NCBI GenBank assembly: GCA_963921195.1
Contig: OY992536.1
Location: forward strand, 232,536,023-232,600,022
Reading direction: 5' to 3'
DNA length: 64,000 nucleotides
DNA from: Pegoplata infirma
Taxonomy: Eukaryota > Arthropoda > Insecta > Diptera > Anthomyiidae
Of the stretch, positions 1-11,396 are shown piece after piece (the first letter of the stretch is position 1; every line of letters starts with the position of its first letter). The translations under genes and the position numbers were made by a program. Below the pieces are notes generated by a model that searched no databases, was not told the origin of the DNA, and saw nothing but the letters and a program-made list of their open reading frames with translations.

Positions 1-105
1 AGCGTGCCAGCCTTTCAACGTGGGGGTCGTGGGTTCGATTCCCACCAGAACCCTTGACTTTTCGCTACAACGAGACGACGGTCATTGTTACCAGTTCTCG
101 GTTAG
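1..105 (+). repeat. tRNA-derived SINE, 5' end cut by window edge
   Basis: A pol III B-box like sequence (GGTTCGATTCC, 32-42) sits in a T-arm-like context and is followed by a conserved tail (ACGGTCATTGTTACCAG) ending near CCAGTTCTCG. The same tail follows a complete head at 18961-19090, so this is a second copy of one SINE family. The A-box half lies outside the window. AT-rich sequence and an ATT-repeat tract follow. Confidence 0.7.
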
Positions 106-214
106 TTCGAATTTATTAAAAATGAGTTCTAAATAAATAGAAAGAATAAATAAAAATAATTGATCATGTGATCAAAAATATTATTATATTATTATTATTA
201 TTAATTAATAAAAA

Positions 215-686
215 TAATGTGTCGCAAGATATATTTTTTTTATTTTAAAAAATCCAAAATTTTGGTGGAAATTTTTCAAAAGTCCAAAACTTTGATCGAA
301 GGGCGCCACTGGTTAAAATTATCGAATTTGGCTCAAATTAGTTTTAAATGAAAGATTGTCTCAAGCTCTACAAAAGGGTCGGCGGAATGAAATTTCGAGA
401 CTTTTTTTAAAAAAATTTTTGGACGTAGGAAAAAAACCGCCATTTTTTACAAATTTGAAATGGCGATAAAATTTTTTAAATTTTATTTTTAAAAAATTTT
501 TAAAAAATCAAAACTTTGACCGCCGGGCGCTACGGGTTAATTTAATCCGATTGACCTCAAATTTGTACAACATCCGTTTTAGTCCTAGTAGAATAAAAAA
601 ATGCCCGGACTTTGAAAATTGGAGAACAATTTTTTTGGCCATACAGAAAAATGCCAGTCTAATGGCCCATATATCATATTTATGTA
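215..686. repeat. Dispersed repeat with GGCGCCACGGGTTAA-like core, partial copy
   Basis: Two related blocks are seen: 'AAAACTTTGATCGAAGGGCG' near 285 and 'AACTTTGACCGCCGGGCGC' near 514, followed by 'TTAATCCGATTGACCTCAAA'. Both recur at 4945-6240 in both orientations. Open frames here are short and frame-inconsistent between copies, so it is not treated as coding. The family is unrecognised; it behaves as a palindromic DNA-transposon derivative. Confidence 0.55.
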
Positions 687-1468
687 CACAGAGAAAAATA
701 AATTTCCAACTGAATTTTTTAGTTGTATCAACTCAAAATTCGGTTGCTGCTACTACATTTTGATGTGGCTAACGAATCAGAATCTCCATAGTATTGCCGG
801 TCCTCTTCACATGTGTGGACCCTAATGGGCCCTAACTTTGGATCCAAAACAGTTAGCATTCCCGAAAATTTTAAAATGCTCATATCTTGGTAAATATTGC
901 CGACACAACAAAAGCGTCCAAAGCGTTTTTGTAGCTATCAACACGTAGAACAAGACCGCAAAATAGTCAAAAGCTCTCCGAGTAACATTTTTGAAGTTAT
1001 GGAGTTTTTTAATTCTCAAGACCCCAGTGGTCCCCTATAATCACGTATCTCAAAAATTAAGCAAGGTAGAGCGAAACGGACACAAATTTTGGATCAAAAA
1101 CTATGACGATTTTTAAGGAACCCAACTAGGTCTAGGCCCATCCGGGTCTGGACCTATCGGGTCCGAACCCAATGGGGTCCTCAGATGTGTGTAAACTAAG
1201 TTCAAAAAAAAAAATATTTAGTTAACTAATTATTGGCAAAACATTTTTGCTAACTTTAGCAAAAAAATTGTGGGTTCAAAATCAGCAAATTTTCTTGTAG
1301 GTTTACAAGCTTTTTTTGCTAACATTACAGTTTTTTTTTTTTGAGTGTAACAACATTTTGTTGTAACTACCGATACTTAAATGTTTCAACCTTAATTCAA
1401 ATGCATCCACCGATTTTTTGTTGCACCAACTGAATTTCAGTTGGAAATTAGCAAATTGGTTTTCTGTG
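687..1468. mobile_element. MITE with CACAGA...TCTGTG termini
   Basis: The left end CACAGAGAAAAATAAATTTC and the right end (reading inward on the minus strand) CACAGAAAACCAATTTG are inverted. A shared TTTCCAACTGAA lies just inside both. TGTA flanks both ends (683-686 and 1469-1472), so the TSD is TA or TGTA. The ends resemble the TA-flanked MITE at 45979-46863. The interior includes a 240-bp block (about 1098-1346) nearly identical to 5256-5503. Confidence 0.5.
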
Positions 1469-1704
1469 TGTAGGCTAGCTATGTGTGAATGTTCAATTTA
1501 ATCTAAAGACACCATTTCCAAAAATGACTAAAATTTGAGCTAAATTTTTTGGAATATCCCTTTCATAATTTTTAATATGTTAGATATATATTTATTTTAA
1601 TATCGAAATGATATCATATTTTAATATAATTATGATAAAATAATGACAAAGTTCCAGGACAATGTCGATTTTATTCCCGCGATACCTTAAATTTTCGATA
1701 TCAT

Positions 1705-2538
1705 TATACCCTACACCACACTGTGGTACAGGATATAATGAGTTTGTGCTGATGTTTGTAACTACCCGAAATATTGGTCCTAGACCCACTTTTAAGTATA
1801 CCGATCGACTTAGAATCACTTTTTGAGTCGATTTAGAGATGTCCATCCGTCCGTCCGTCTGTCCATCTGTCAGTCCATGTAAACGGTGTAAGCACGATAC
1901 AGGTCGCAATTTTTAATCAATTGACTTGAAATTTGAAACTTAAGCCAAGGACGAAGACTATTGAAATTGCAAAAAATCGGTACATATTTAGACCTAGCCC
2001 CCATACAAAGATCCTCTTTAGTTTTGGCTCAAATGACTCTAATAGCCGCATTTTAATAGGTTTATTTTCGATTTGGCAGGTAAGCATGTTTCATCCACAC
2101 AAATCACCACTCCGAATTTTAAAGAAATCGGGCCAGTTCTTCTTGTAGCCCCCATACAAACCACCTTCCCGATTTTCACATAAATCTGTCAAATTTCATG
2201 AAAATAGAAAATATGTAATTAAAATTCTGTTTGTGTATTTTAAACGCGTACTTTAATAACCTTATCTAATCTGATTATCATCGGACCATTTTTGGACTTA
2301 AGTCCCATGAGAAAATTTCGCCCGATATTCAGTTGAAGCGGTTTATTGTCAACAAAAAGAAGCCTATTCCACTCAAATTTGATTAGTGAGTGCTTAGATT
2401 AGTTTACACTTATTAAAGATTTGAAAAAATATAGATCTAATCAGTCCATGTTTGAACTTGGGACCCATTTTCCGGGAAACTCTGGTGTAGGGTATTATAT
2501 GGTCGGTCTTGACCGACTATAATTTTCTTACTTGTTTT
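1705..2538 (+). mobile_element. DINE-1/INE-1-like element, type A, full length
   Basis: The element starts with TATACCCTACACCAC and a 5' hairpin (CACACTGTGGTACAGGATATA). It has a CCGTCCGTCCGTCTGTCC tract near 1848 and a subterminal GTGTAGGGTAT. It ends in a perfect hairpin GTCGGTC-TT-GACCGAC (2502-2517) followed by TATAATTTTCTTACTTGTTTT. This layout matches non-autonomous Helentrons such as Drosophila INE-1, compared from memory. It is 834 bp, the same length as the copy at 10435-11264, and has no coding capacity. Confidence 0.7.
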
Positions 2539-4035
2539 AATATTAGTTTTTATTTAAAAATCGATATCATTACTATACGAACCTTTTCAGCTACTACACC
2601 TAACATTTTCGTATCATTTATAATATTATTCTGGGACAAACTTATAATTGATATGATATAATTATGATATATTACCAATATCTTTTGGTTTTTTGGGTAT
2701 ACTTACAAAAAAAAAAAAAATAAACGGGACATCCTAATGTGCATTCAAGTTCTTTGATTGCTTGACACATTTAAACCCCAAATGTCAAATATATAATTGG
2801 TTTACAAAGGGTAATTGAAATAAAAAATATTTTGTTATTGTAATCGAAATTTAGCAATCGAAATTTAGCAATAAAAAAATTACAATAACCCGTGTAAAAA
2901 TAGATTTTTTTTTTTCAACATGTTTTTAATATAATAAAATTTTAAATTTGAGCATTAATAGACAATAGCTGTTTGTTAAATTTTGTTTTGTTAGCGTATA
3001 GTATTATCTAATCCAGTTAAAGGGTTAATTGTATTATTTTTTTTTTGTTATGAACAATCACACACAAATTGCACATTAAATTGTTAGTGCGTTCAGAATT
3101 TTAATTTTTTTTGCTTGTAGTCGTGCAATTTTTGTCATTTAAATTAAGAACATAATTCATTTCTTTGCATTTAATTAAAAAAATAAATGTAAATAACACT
3201 TATCTACAATAGGTCGGGTGAGGAACAATTTATAACAATTTATTTAACAAAGAATATAACAAATAAGATTGTAAATAATATTTACAAAAAGTACTTCAAT
3301 ACTTTAGACATTTTTAACATTTTATTTTTCTTCAATAGTTTTTTTTAATAAAAACGTTAAGCACAGAAAAAAAGTACAAAAAAAAGTACAAAAGCCTAAA
3401 AAAAGTACTTTAGCGTACTTTTTTAGGTGTTATGCAGAAAAAAGTACATTGAGTAAAAAAAAGTACGAGTACTGTCGAAAAAAGTACGTCTGGTAAGCCT
3501 ACACCATACAGTGTTTGAAGGGTATAAAATGGAAATTGTGGAGGCTATTTATGATTCGGCACATCCAAAAAACTTTCTTGTTAAATAATAACATTAGGAT
3601 TTGTCATTTTTAAAATACTAACATTTTTTGCGAGTATATAAAAACAGATCGTTAAAAAATTAACACCTCATAAAATATTTATAAGTATTTAAAAAACATT
3701 TAACAACTTGTTTTTTTTATTATACTACTAAATGTTTTTGATTTGTTAACAAGAAAACAAAAAAAAATATTTTTTTTATCATAAAATAAATTATTTGTTC
3801 TTGATTACCCAAAAAAAAAAAAAAAAACACTCATACATATCTCGTCTTAAACGATTTTTTATCAACAAAAGTGTGTCTAAAATATGTATTATGCACAACG
3901 AAAAATTGTGAGATGAATTTAAATATTTAATTAAATTTTGAAAGATAAACAAAAACAAATGAAATGGAAAAATACTAATAGTTACTAAAACTTAAAATGT
4001 TATTAAGGTTTAGGTTTGGAAATTTTGTATATTTT
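2539..4035. other. AT-rich non-coding stretch with AAAGTAC motif cluster
   Basis: No gene is seen. Poly-A and poly-T runs are frequent. Between about 3285 and 3490 the motif AAAGTAC/GTACTTT occurs roughly nine times in both orientations, which may be a motif-rich transposon remnant. At about 3515-3590 a degraded DINE-like 3' end is visible (GATTCGGCACATCC, then TTTCTTGTTAAA). Confidence 0.4.
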
Positions 4036-4540
4036 TATACCCTCTACTTACAATTTGTAGCAGGGGTTATATATAAGTTTGTCATTCCATTTGTAACTCA
4101 TAGAAATATCGATCTGGTACCATATAACGTATTTCTATATTATTCGTTAGTGATCGATTATAAGACATTCTAGCGATGTTCGTCTGTCTGTCCGTCTATT
4201 TGTTGCTATGGCGATTATGGCCAGATCAGATATGACTGTAACTACACATATTCACTTGCTATTGCTTCGTGGAGTTTGGTATTGCATTTGAGTTATATAA
4301 TTCGAAAATTTTGGTACATTCTACATAACCTATAAATACAAAATGCCTTACCCCTGAGCTCCACCGTCCGTAATTATGTAAACTAAAACAACAAACACAC
4401 ACAAAATAACAAAAAAAAATTTGTTATTGTTTTGTGTGTGTTTGTTGCTTTATGTTTATATAATTATGGAAGGTGGAGCTGAAGGGTTAATTCGACCAAT
4501 GGTTGACCCAAATTGGATACCGAAAGGTATTTAAAAAACC
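4036..4540 (+). mobile_element. DINE-like element type B, 3'-truncated
   Basis: Starts TATACCCTCTACTTAC and carries the type-B blocks ATATATAAGTTTGTCATTCC, 'TCTAGCGATGTTCGTCTGTC' and a diverged middle. It is interrupted by a small foldback MITE (4348-4490) and fades out around 4540 in T-rich DNA. More diverged than the type-B copy at 53456-54444. Confidence 0.6.
4348..4490. mobile_element. Foldback MITE, 143 bp
   Basis: Nearly the whole length is one hairpin. TTACCCCTGAGCTCCACC at the left pairs with GGTGGAGCTGAAGGGTTAA at the right. The inner arms (AACAAACACACACAAAA / TTTTGTGTGTGTTTGTT) also pair around a poly-A/poly-T loop. It is inserted in the type-B DINE. No convincing TSD was read. Confidence 0.65.
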
Positions 4541-4740
4541 ACACAGTCATATTTTTTTACGCAAAACATTTTTTTTCCAATTTTTTTTCTTCGCTGAAAC
4601 TTTTTTTTTCAAAATTAATTTATTTTAACATTTTTTTTACCCAAAATTTTTTTTACCGTTTTTTTTACGAAAATTATTTTTTTTAGCTGAAATTTTTGTT
4701 CCACAACACTTTTTTCAAATAAACTTTCTTTGAATACTCT

Positions 4741-4930
4741 TCTAGAGGCGTTTTAGCGATGTCGTCAGTTTGTCAGTCCATGTAAGCTTCTGCGCATGAT
4801 ACCGGTCGCAATTTTTATTCGATTTGTCTAAAACTTAAAATATAAGCTTCTTTTGCCCCCATACAAATTGTGCCTTTAAATTTGTCTTAAATGACTCTAA
4901 AAACCCTATTCCAATAGGTATCCCGTCGTT
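4741..4930 (+). mobile_element. DINE type A internal fragment
   Basis: TTTTAGCGATGTC, CAGTCCATGTAAGC and 'GATACCGGTCGCAATTTTTA', then GCCCCCATACAAA, run in the same order as in the full copy at 1705-2538. Both ends are missing. Confidence 0.55.
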
Positions 4931-4944
4931 AACGTTCTAAATTT

Positions 4945-6240
4945 GAACGTTCTAACGTTAACGTTCTAAATTTGAAAAGAGTCGGACCAGTTCTACTTTC
5001 CCAAGTGTCCGGGCAAATTTTGATTGTCCTAGGTCTAAAACTTATGTGGTACAAATTTGAGGTCAATCGGATTAAATTAACCCGTGGCGCCCGGCGGTCA
5101 AAGTTTTGGATTTTTGAAAAATTTTTAAAAATAAAATTAAAAAAAATTGTCTTTCGACACATCATATTTCTTAATTTCGATGCGCTGAGCACGAATATCA
5201 AAAAAAAATTAAAATCGCTCGATCGGTTTTCGAGATATCGCCATTTCAAATTTGTAAAAAACGATTTTTAAGGAACCCAACTAGGTCTAGGCCCATCGGG
5301 GTCTGGCCCTATCGGCTCCGAACCCAATGGGGTCCTCAGATGTGTATGAACTAAGTTCAAAAAAGAAAAAATTTAGTTAACTAATTATTGGCAAAACATT
5401 TTTGCTAACTGTAGCAAAAAAATTGTGGGTTCAAAATCAGCAAATTTTCTTGTAGGTTTACAAGCTTTTTTTGCTAACATTACAGTTGTTTTTTTTTGAG
5501 TGCATCAATCAAAGTTTTGGCTTTTTAAAAACTTTTTACCAAAAACCCTAAACTTTGATCGAAGGCTGCCACGGGTTAAAATGATTGGATTTGGCTCCAA
5601 TTAAGCTTAAATGAAAGATTGCATAAATCTCTATAAAACGGTTAAAATAAAGAAAATTTTAGAGTTTTTTTAAAAAAAATTCTAAAACGTAGGAAAAAAC
5701 CCCCCTTTTTGCAATTTTTTGACAAATTTTAAATGGCGATATCTCGAAAACAGTTTTTTTTGATATTCGTATTCAGCATGCTAAAATTAATAAAAGTAAT
5801 GTATCGCAAGATATTTTTATTTTTTCATTTTCAAAAATCCAAAATTTTGGTGGAAATTTTCCAAAAGTCCAAAACTTTGATCGAAGGGCGCCACGGGTTA
5901 AAATGATCGAATTTGGCTCAAATTAGTTTTAAATGAAAGATTGTCTCAAGCTTTATAAATAATTCTGCGGAATGAAATTTTGAGACTTTCTGTTCGAGCG
6001 ATTTTAAATTTTCTTTGATATTCGTGCTCAGCGAATATCAGCGCATCGAAATTAACAAATATGATGTGTCGAAAGATAATTTTTTTTTAAATTTTATTTT
6101 TAAAAATTTTTAAAAAATCCAAAACTTTGACCGCCGGACGCCACGGGTTAATTTAATCCGATTGACCTCAAATTGGTACCACATGAGGCTTAGGCCTAGT
6201 AGAATAAAAAAAATGCCCGGACGTTGAAAATCGAAGATGA
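4945..6240. repeat. Palindromic repeat family (GGCGCCACGGGTTAA)
   Basis: The left block 4985-5245 is the inverted counterpart of 6000-6235: both carry the 'AAACTTTGACCGCC' / ACGGGTTAA core, TCCGATTGACCTCAAA and 'ATGCCCGGAC'. Between them lie a degenerate unit (5510-5990) and a block 5256-5503 directly repeated from 1098-1346. The structure suggests a snapback transposon with an internal duplication. No TSD was resolved and the family is unrecognised. Confidence 0.5.
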
Positions 6241-6261
6241 AAAAATTTTGCTATACAGAAA

Positions 6262-6650
6262 AATGCCAGTCTAAGCCCCCATAGAAACCACCCTACTGCT
6301 ATTCACATAAATCTCTCAAATTTCATAAAAAAAAAGAAAATATTTTATTGAAATTTTGTTTGTATGTGTTCAACGCGTCCTTAAGTAACCTAATCGAATC
6401 TGATTATAACCAGACCATTTTTGGACTTAGGTCCCATATGAAAATTTCGCTCGATTTTTAGGTATAGCGGTTTAGTGGCAACAAATACTTTCAAATTTAG
6501 TTTGTAAGTGTTTTCTACACTTATTAAAAATTTGACGAAAAATATATCCAATCGAACCATGTTTGGACTTGAGAACCATTTCCTGGGAAGCACTGGTGTA
6601 GGGTATAATATGGTCGGTCTTAACCGACTTAAATTTTCTTACTCGTTAAC
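6262..6650 (+). mobile_element. DINE type A 3' part
   Basis: Begins within the GCCCCCATAGAAACCACC block and runs to GTGTAGGGTATAATATGGTC, a hairpin GTCGGTC-TT-AACCGAC, and AAATTTTCTTACTCGTT. A further 3'-end-like tail (GGCCGAATTTAAC...TTACTTGTTTT, to about 6706) follows directly, so two DINE ends are joined here. Confidence 0.6.
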
Positions 6651-6708
6651 ATTGTATAGAGTATCCATACATTCGTCAAGGCCGAATTTAACTTATTTAC
6701 TTGTTTTA

Positions 6709-7310
6709 ATTAATTTGTAATTTTAAATTTGTTTACGATTAAATTATGAAACGCCCATTTTTGCATTATTTGTTTGTAAGAACTTTATAACTACATTTTT
6801 TAAATTATACCTGCCTACAATATGTTTTTTTATTTTGTTATACAGTTAATCTTCATTCAAAAGTGATTAACATCTTAAACATTTAAAACATTAAGGGGCT
6901 TGTTACACAAAATGATAAATTTGCATAAATTGTTTTAATGATTGATGGTTTGAAGTAATGATTGATTTAATGATTTCATTACAAAACTTAAAACGAAACG
7001 TTTTGATTACTACACTAATTGTTCCTTAATAAATTTAAAATTGTTTTATATATAAATTGTAGACACATATTAAATTTCCTTGTAGCACTGATTGTGTTAG
7101 TAAAATTGTTAATATAAAGATTAAAAAAGTTTTCCAAATTATTTAAATTTAGAAAAAGCCCAGTTGGAATAAAAAAAATGCCTGCGATTTTTTTTACTTT
7201 TGCACAAAACAGTAAATCGACACAATTTTTTCGATTTACTCTTTACAAAAAAATCTAGATATCACAGAATTTTTCTACACCAACATCATTTAAAAAATTT
7301 AATTTTCTTA
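6709..7310. other. AT-rich stretch, no recognisable feature
   Basis: Mostly A/T runs. Nothing coding and no matched inverted termini were seen. Confidence 0.4.
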
Positions 7311-7314
7311 TAAA

Positions 7315-7560
7315 AAAAATGTCTCAGAAACTGAGAATTTTTCTAGAGAAAGAATGTCTCAGTTTCTGAAAATTTTTATATAAATTTTTTTTTCAGAATC
7401 TGAGAATAGAAAAAACATCTCAGAGTCTTAAAACTTTTTTATAAAAAAATATTTTTTCTATAATAAAAAAAATTATCAGAATATAAGAATTTTGCTAAAG
7501 AAAATGTTCTCAGAATATTCCATAAAAAACATTTCTCAAAATCTAAAAAATTTTCTATAG
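7315..7560. repeat. Diverged minisatellite (CTCAGAATCTGAG type)
   Basis: Repeated blocks of about 40-50 bp contain TCTCAGAAACTGAGA, 'CAGAATCTGAGAAT' and TTTTTCTAGAGAAA. These are diverged monomers of the array found in hAT elements at 43270-44420 and 50640-51740. Confidence 0.55.
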
Positions 7561-7689
7561 CAAAAATGTGTTTAAATCTGTAAACTTTTTTATGTGAAAA
7601 AAAAATAAAAATATATAGAAAAAAAAACATAATAAAATAATAAATTAACCCCTTCAGACAGCCCCCTAAAGAAGAGTCCTCACAATTTG

Positions 7690-8894
7690 TATACCCTCCA
7701 CTCTAGTGATAGAGGATATATAAGTTTGTCATTCCGGTTGTAACACCTCAAAATATTGGTCTATTACCCTATAAAGTATATATATTCATGAATAATGATC
7801 CTCGGTCGATTTTAAGACGATCTGGCGATGTCCATCTGTGCGTGTGTCCGTCTGTCTGGTAAAAACACGCTAACTATTGAAAGATCTTACAGAGGCTCCT
7901 GAAATTTAGCGTATATGTTAGGTACTTACCTGGTCAGGTTGGTATTGCAATCCAGCGAAATCGGTCCAGTTTCTTAAAGTTATGACCAAATGACTGAATT
8001 TCGGCAAGGATTTTTCGTGAATTTACGAGATAACTTTCGAAAGGAAACTCTGAGGATGCTGAAGCGTAGCATATATATTTGCCATTCTCCTGGCCTGGTT
8101 CGTGTTGAGTTTTAGCCAAATCGGTCAAGTGGTTCAAATATTATTAGCAAAACAGTGACTTTCAGATTAGTTTCACCTTAAATTCACGTGTTGAAATCCG
8201 TTAAACATGTTCTAAAAGTATTGGTAAGTCACAAAAATATTTTACAACGTATTTTTGTCACTCAAAAATATTTTTGCATTAAAAAAAAAACAAAAATTAC
8301 ACTCGAAAAAAATTTTACATCCAAAATAAATTTTACACTCAAAAAAAAAAATTAGTAAACTATTTTTTTTTTTTAAAAATTACTAAAAAAAAAGTTTTTT
8401 TACACAAAATAAAATATTTCTTATCAAAACTTTTATTGGGCATAGAGCTAGACTCCTGAAGTTTGTTACAAATGTGTCTTATGGTCATAGGATGTTTATA
8501 TTCGGAGATGGGCAAAATCGGAACAGGGGGTAAAAAGTTCCCTCTTGAAGAACTAATTCAACTTCTTAAAAACTCCATTTTTTACAAGGTTTTTTATACT
8601 TTTATTAATGAAATGAAAAAAAAAAAAAAAATTGCAAACAGAAGTTTAACATCCCGCACTTGGCGCTAGGGCATTAGAAAATGTTGTTTTTTTGCCCGCC
8701 TCTTTTGTGGGCGTGGATATAAAAAATGTATTTCAATGATGATAAAACTGTATTACTTTAGTGCGTGAAGCATAATAAATTAACATGTAAAAATTTACCG
8801 CGAGAAAAAAAGTGTACCCCAGTGACCCCTTCCTTTCCCCCCAAAAAACATGCAATTTTTCGGCACATCCGAATTTAACACTCTCACTTGTTTT
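7690..8894 (+). mobile_element. Chimeric DINE: type B 5' part joined to type C 3' part
   Basis: The 5' end TATACCCTCCACTCTAGTG, GTCCGTCTGTCTGG and GGCTCCTGAAATTTAGCG to about 8435 match the type-B copy at 53456. From GAGCTAGACTCCTGAAG onward it matches type C (47885-48829 and, inverted, 25008-25543), including TTTTGTGGGCGTGG, GAATTTAACACTCTCACTTG and the 3' T run. The junction lies in an A/T-rich stretch near 8435. Either recombination between DINE types or insertion followed by deletion would explain it. Confidence 0.6.
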
Positions 8895-9686
8895 TTTTTC
8901 TATTTTTTAAATAAAACAAGTAAGAAAGCGATAGTCGGTCAAAACCGACCATATGACCAGTGTTTTCCGGAAAATGGGTCCTAAGTCCAAACATGGACCA
9001 TTTGGATCTGTCTTTTGTTAGATCTTTATTTAGTGTACAAAACACATACAGATCAAATTTTAGTGGAATTGGTTTATTTTTTTGTCAATAGACCGATTAA
9101 GCTGAATATCGGTCGAAATTTTTATATGGGAACTAAGCCCAAAAATGGTCCAATTATAATCCGATTTGATTAGGTTACTAAAGTACATGTTTAACACCTA
9201 AAAATAAAATTGTTATCAAATATTTTAATATCGGGAGGGTGGTTTGTATGGGGACTACCAGAAGGACTGACCCGATTCCTTTGAAATTTGGAATGGGGAT
9301 TTGTGAATACAAAATTTGATTACATGCTAAATTTCAAAGCGATATCTATTATAATACGGTTATTAGAATCATTTAAACCGAATCCAAAGGGGGCGTTTGT
9401 ATGGGGGCTCGGTCTTAACACTGACCGATTTTTTCCAATTTCAATTGGCTTTGTCCTTGGGCCAAAAGATGGTTAAGTTTCAAATTTCAAGTCAATTAAT
9501 TGAAAATTGCGACCTGTATCGTGCTTAAACCGATAGATGGACAGACGGACGGACATCGCTAAATCGACTCAAAAAGTAATTCTGAGTCGATCGGTATTCT
9601 TGAAGGTAGGTCTAGGACCAATATTTCGGGTAGTTACAAACATCAGCACAGACTCATTATACCCTGTACCACAGAGTGGTGTAGGG

Positions 9687-11384
9687 CAGCGGTTACCAAC
9701 CTTGGTACGCGTACCACTAGGGGGTACGCGAAAATGTCCGCGGGGGTACGCAAAATTTTAGTAATTTGGACATTCGTTTTAGATTAACCTTTCAATGTTG
9801 GTTCCGCATCTGGCTTCCAAAGTTTTCCATAACGTCAGGTTTTTATGAAAGTTGAGGTCAAAGTTCACAAAAAAGGTATTTTTTTGCAATTTAGTGAGCA
9901 TTTTTTGCAATTTTTTTGGATGATATTTTGAGATCTGGCCATTTTTTTTGATTAACCTTTCGATGCTGATTCCGAATATGGTTCCCAAATTTTTCTATGA
10001 TGTCAGGTTTTTGAGAAAATTTATGTAAAAGTTCTTAAAAAACGTGTTTTTGGACATTTTTGAGACGGCTCAAAATGCCTTTTCATTGTATATACGAGGG
10101 TGTTTCATTCGAGAAGTCGCGGAATTATTTATCTGCCCTCGTATTTAAAAAAACATTTAAAAAAAATTAAAAATATTATATATCCGCCCCCCCCCGTGAT
10201 GGGTTTTCGGAACTTTTTTTAAGAGTTCAAAAAACGTCCGTTGCTATAATTTTTTAAGTACAATCGAATGGTAAAATCAGATTTGCAAATATTTTTAGCC
10301 GTTTTTGCACTGCAGAAAAATCAGCTCAAAATCCGTGTTTCCAGATGTATTGAACGACCCCAAGGAGCGAACATTTTTCCAAAAAAATACAACTATTGTT
10401 TTGATCTCCCCTAAATCCTTCAAAAAATGAAAAAAAAACAAGTAAGAAAATTATAGTCGGTCAAGACCGACCATATAATACCCTACACCAGAGTTTCCCG
10501 GAAAATGGGTCACAAGTTCAAACATGGACTGATTAGATCTATATTCTGTCAAATCTTTAAGAAGTGTGAAAAGCACTCACAAATCAAATTTGAGTGAAAT
10601 AGGCTTCTTTTGTTGACAATAAACCGTTTCAACTGAATATCGGGCGAAACTTTCACAAGGGACCTAAGTCCAAAAATGGTCCGATGATAACCAGATTTGA
10701 TAAGGTTATTAAAGTACGCGTTTAACATTTTAATTAAATTAAATATTTTCTATTTTCATGAAATTTGACAGATTTATGTGAAAATCGGGAAGGTGGTTTG
10801 TATAGGAGCTACAAGAAGAGCTGATCCGATTTCTTTGAAATTCGGAATGATGATTTGTGTGGATGAAACATGATTACCTGCCAAATTTCGAAAAGATACC
10901 TATTAAATTGCTGCTATTAGAGTCATTTGAGCCAAAACTAAGAGGACCTTTGTATGGGGGCTAGGTCTAAATATGGACCGATTTTTCCCAATTTCAATAG
11001 GCTTCGTCCTTGGGCCAAAAGAGGCTTAAGTTTCAAATTTCAAGTCAATTGGTTAAAAAATGCGACCTGTATCGTGTTTACACCGTTTACATGGACAGAC
11101 AGACGGACGGACGGACGGACGGACGGACATCGCTAAATCGACTCAAAAAGTGATTCTAAGTCGATCGGTATACTTAAAAGTGGGTCTAGGACCAATATTT
11201 CGGGTAGTTACAAACATCAGCACAAACTCATTATACCCTGTACCACAGTGTGGTGTAGGGTATAATTAACTCTAATATTTATATGTAAAGTCTTTTAACG
11301 AAAACAAAAAACTTGTTTAGGGGGTACGCGGCTAATAAAATTTAAAATTAGGGGAACGCGATCCAAAAAGGTTGGTAACCGCTG
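9687..11384. mobile_element. Non-autonomous hAT-type element, 8-bp TSD GTGTAGGG
   Basis: Perfect 17-bp TIR CAGCGGTTACCAACCTT (9687-9703, inverted at 11368-11384). Flanked by GTGTAGGG at 9679-9686 and 11385-11392. The CAG start and 8-bp duplication are hAT hallmarks. GTACGCG motifs cluster just inside both ends. No transposase frame is seen. It is itself interrupted by a DINE (10435-11264). A related, end-damaged copy lies inverted at 61504-62178. Confidence 0.85.
10435..11264 (-). mobile_element. DINE type A, full length, nested in the hAT
   Basis: The minus-strand 3' end is AACAAGTAAGAAAATTATAG plus the hairpin GTCGGTC-AA-GACCGAC. The 5' end at 11233-11264 shows TATACCCTGTACCACAG paired with TGTGGTGTAGGGTATA. 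About 830 bp, like 1705-2538. As it lies inside 9687-11384 it is the youngest of three nested layers. Confidence 0.75.
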
Positions 11385-11396
11385 GTGTAGGGTATA

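Larger units (their letters stand above)
8913..11396 (-). mobile_element. DINE type A, split by a hAT insertion
   Basis: Reading on the minus strand, the 3' end is at 8913 (AAAACAAGTAAGAAAGCG, then the hairpin GTCGGTC-AAAA-CCGACC). The body runs to GTGTAGGG at 9679-9686. The last bases of its 5' end (GTGTAGGGTATA, 11385-11396) are displaced to the far side of a 1698-bp hAT element. Removing the insert and one GTGTAGGG copy rebuilds a standard type-A 5' end. Confidence 0.75.

Noticed and set aside
2502..2517. Hairpins followed by T runs as transcription terminators
   Set aside because: They recur at the 3' ends of every DINE-A copy and are element termini, not bacterial-type terminators.
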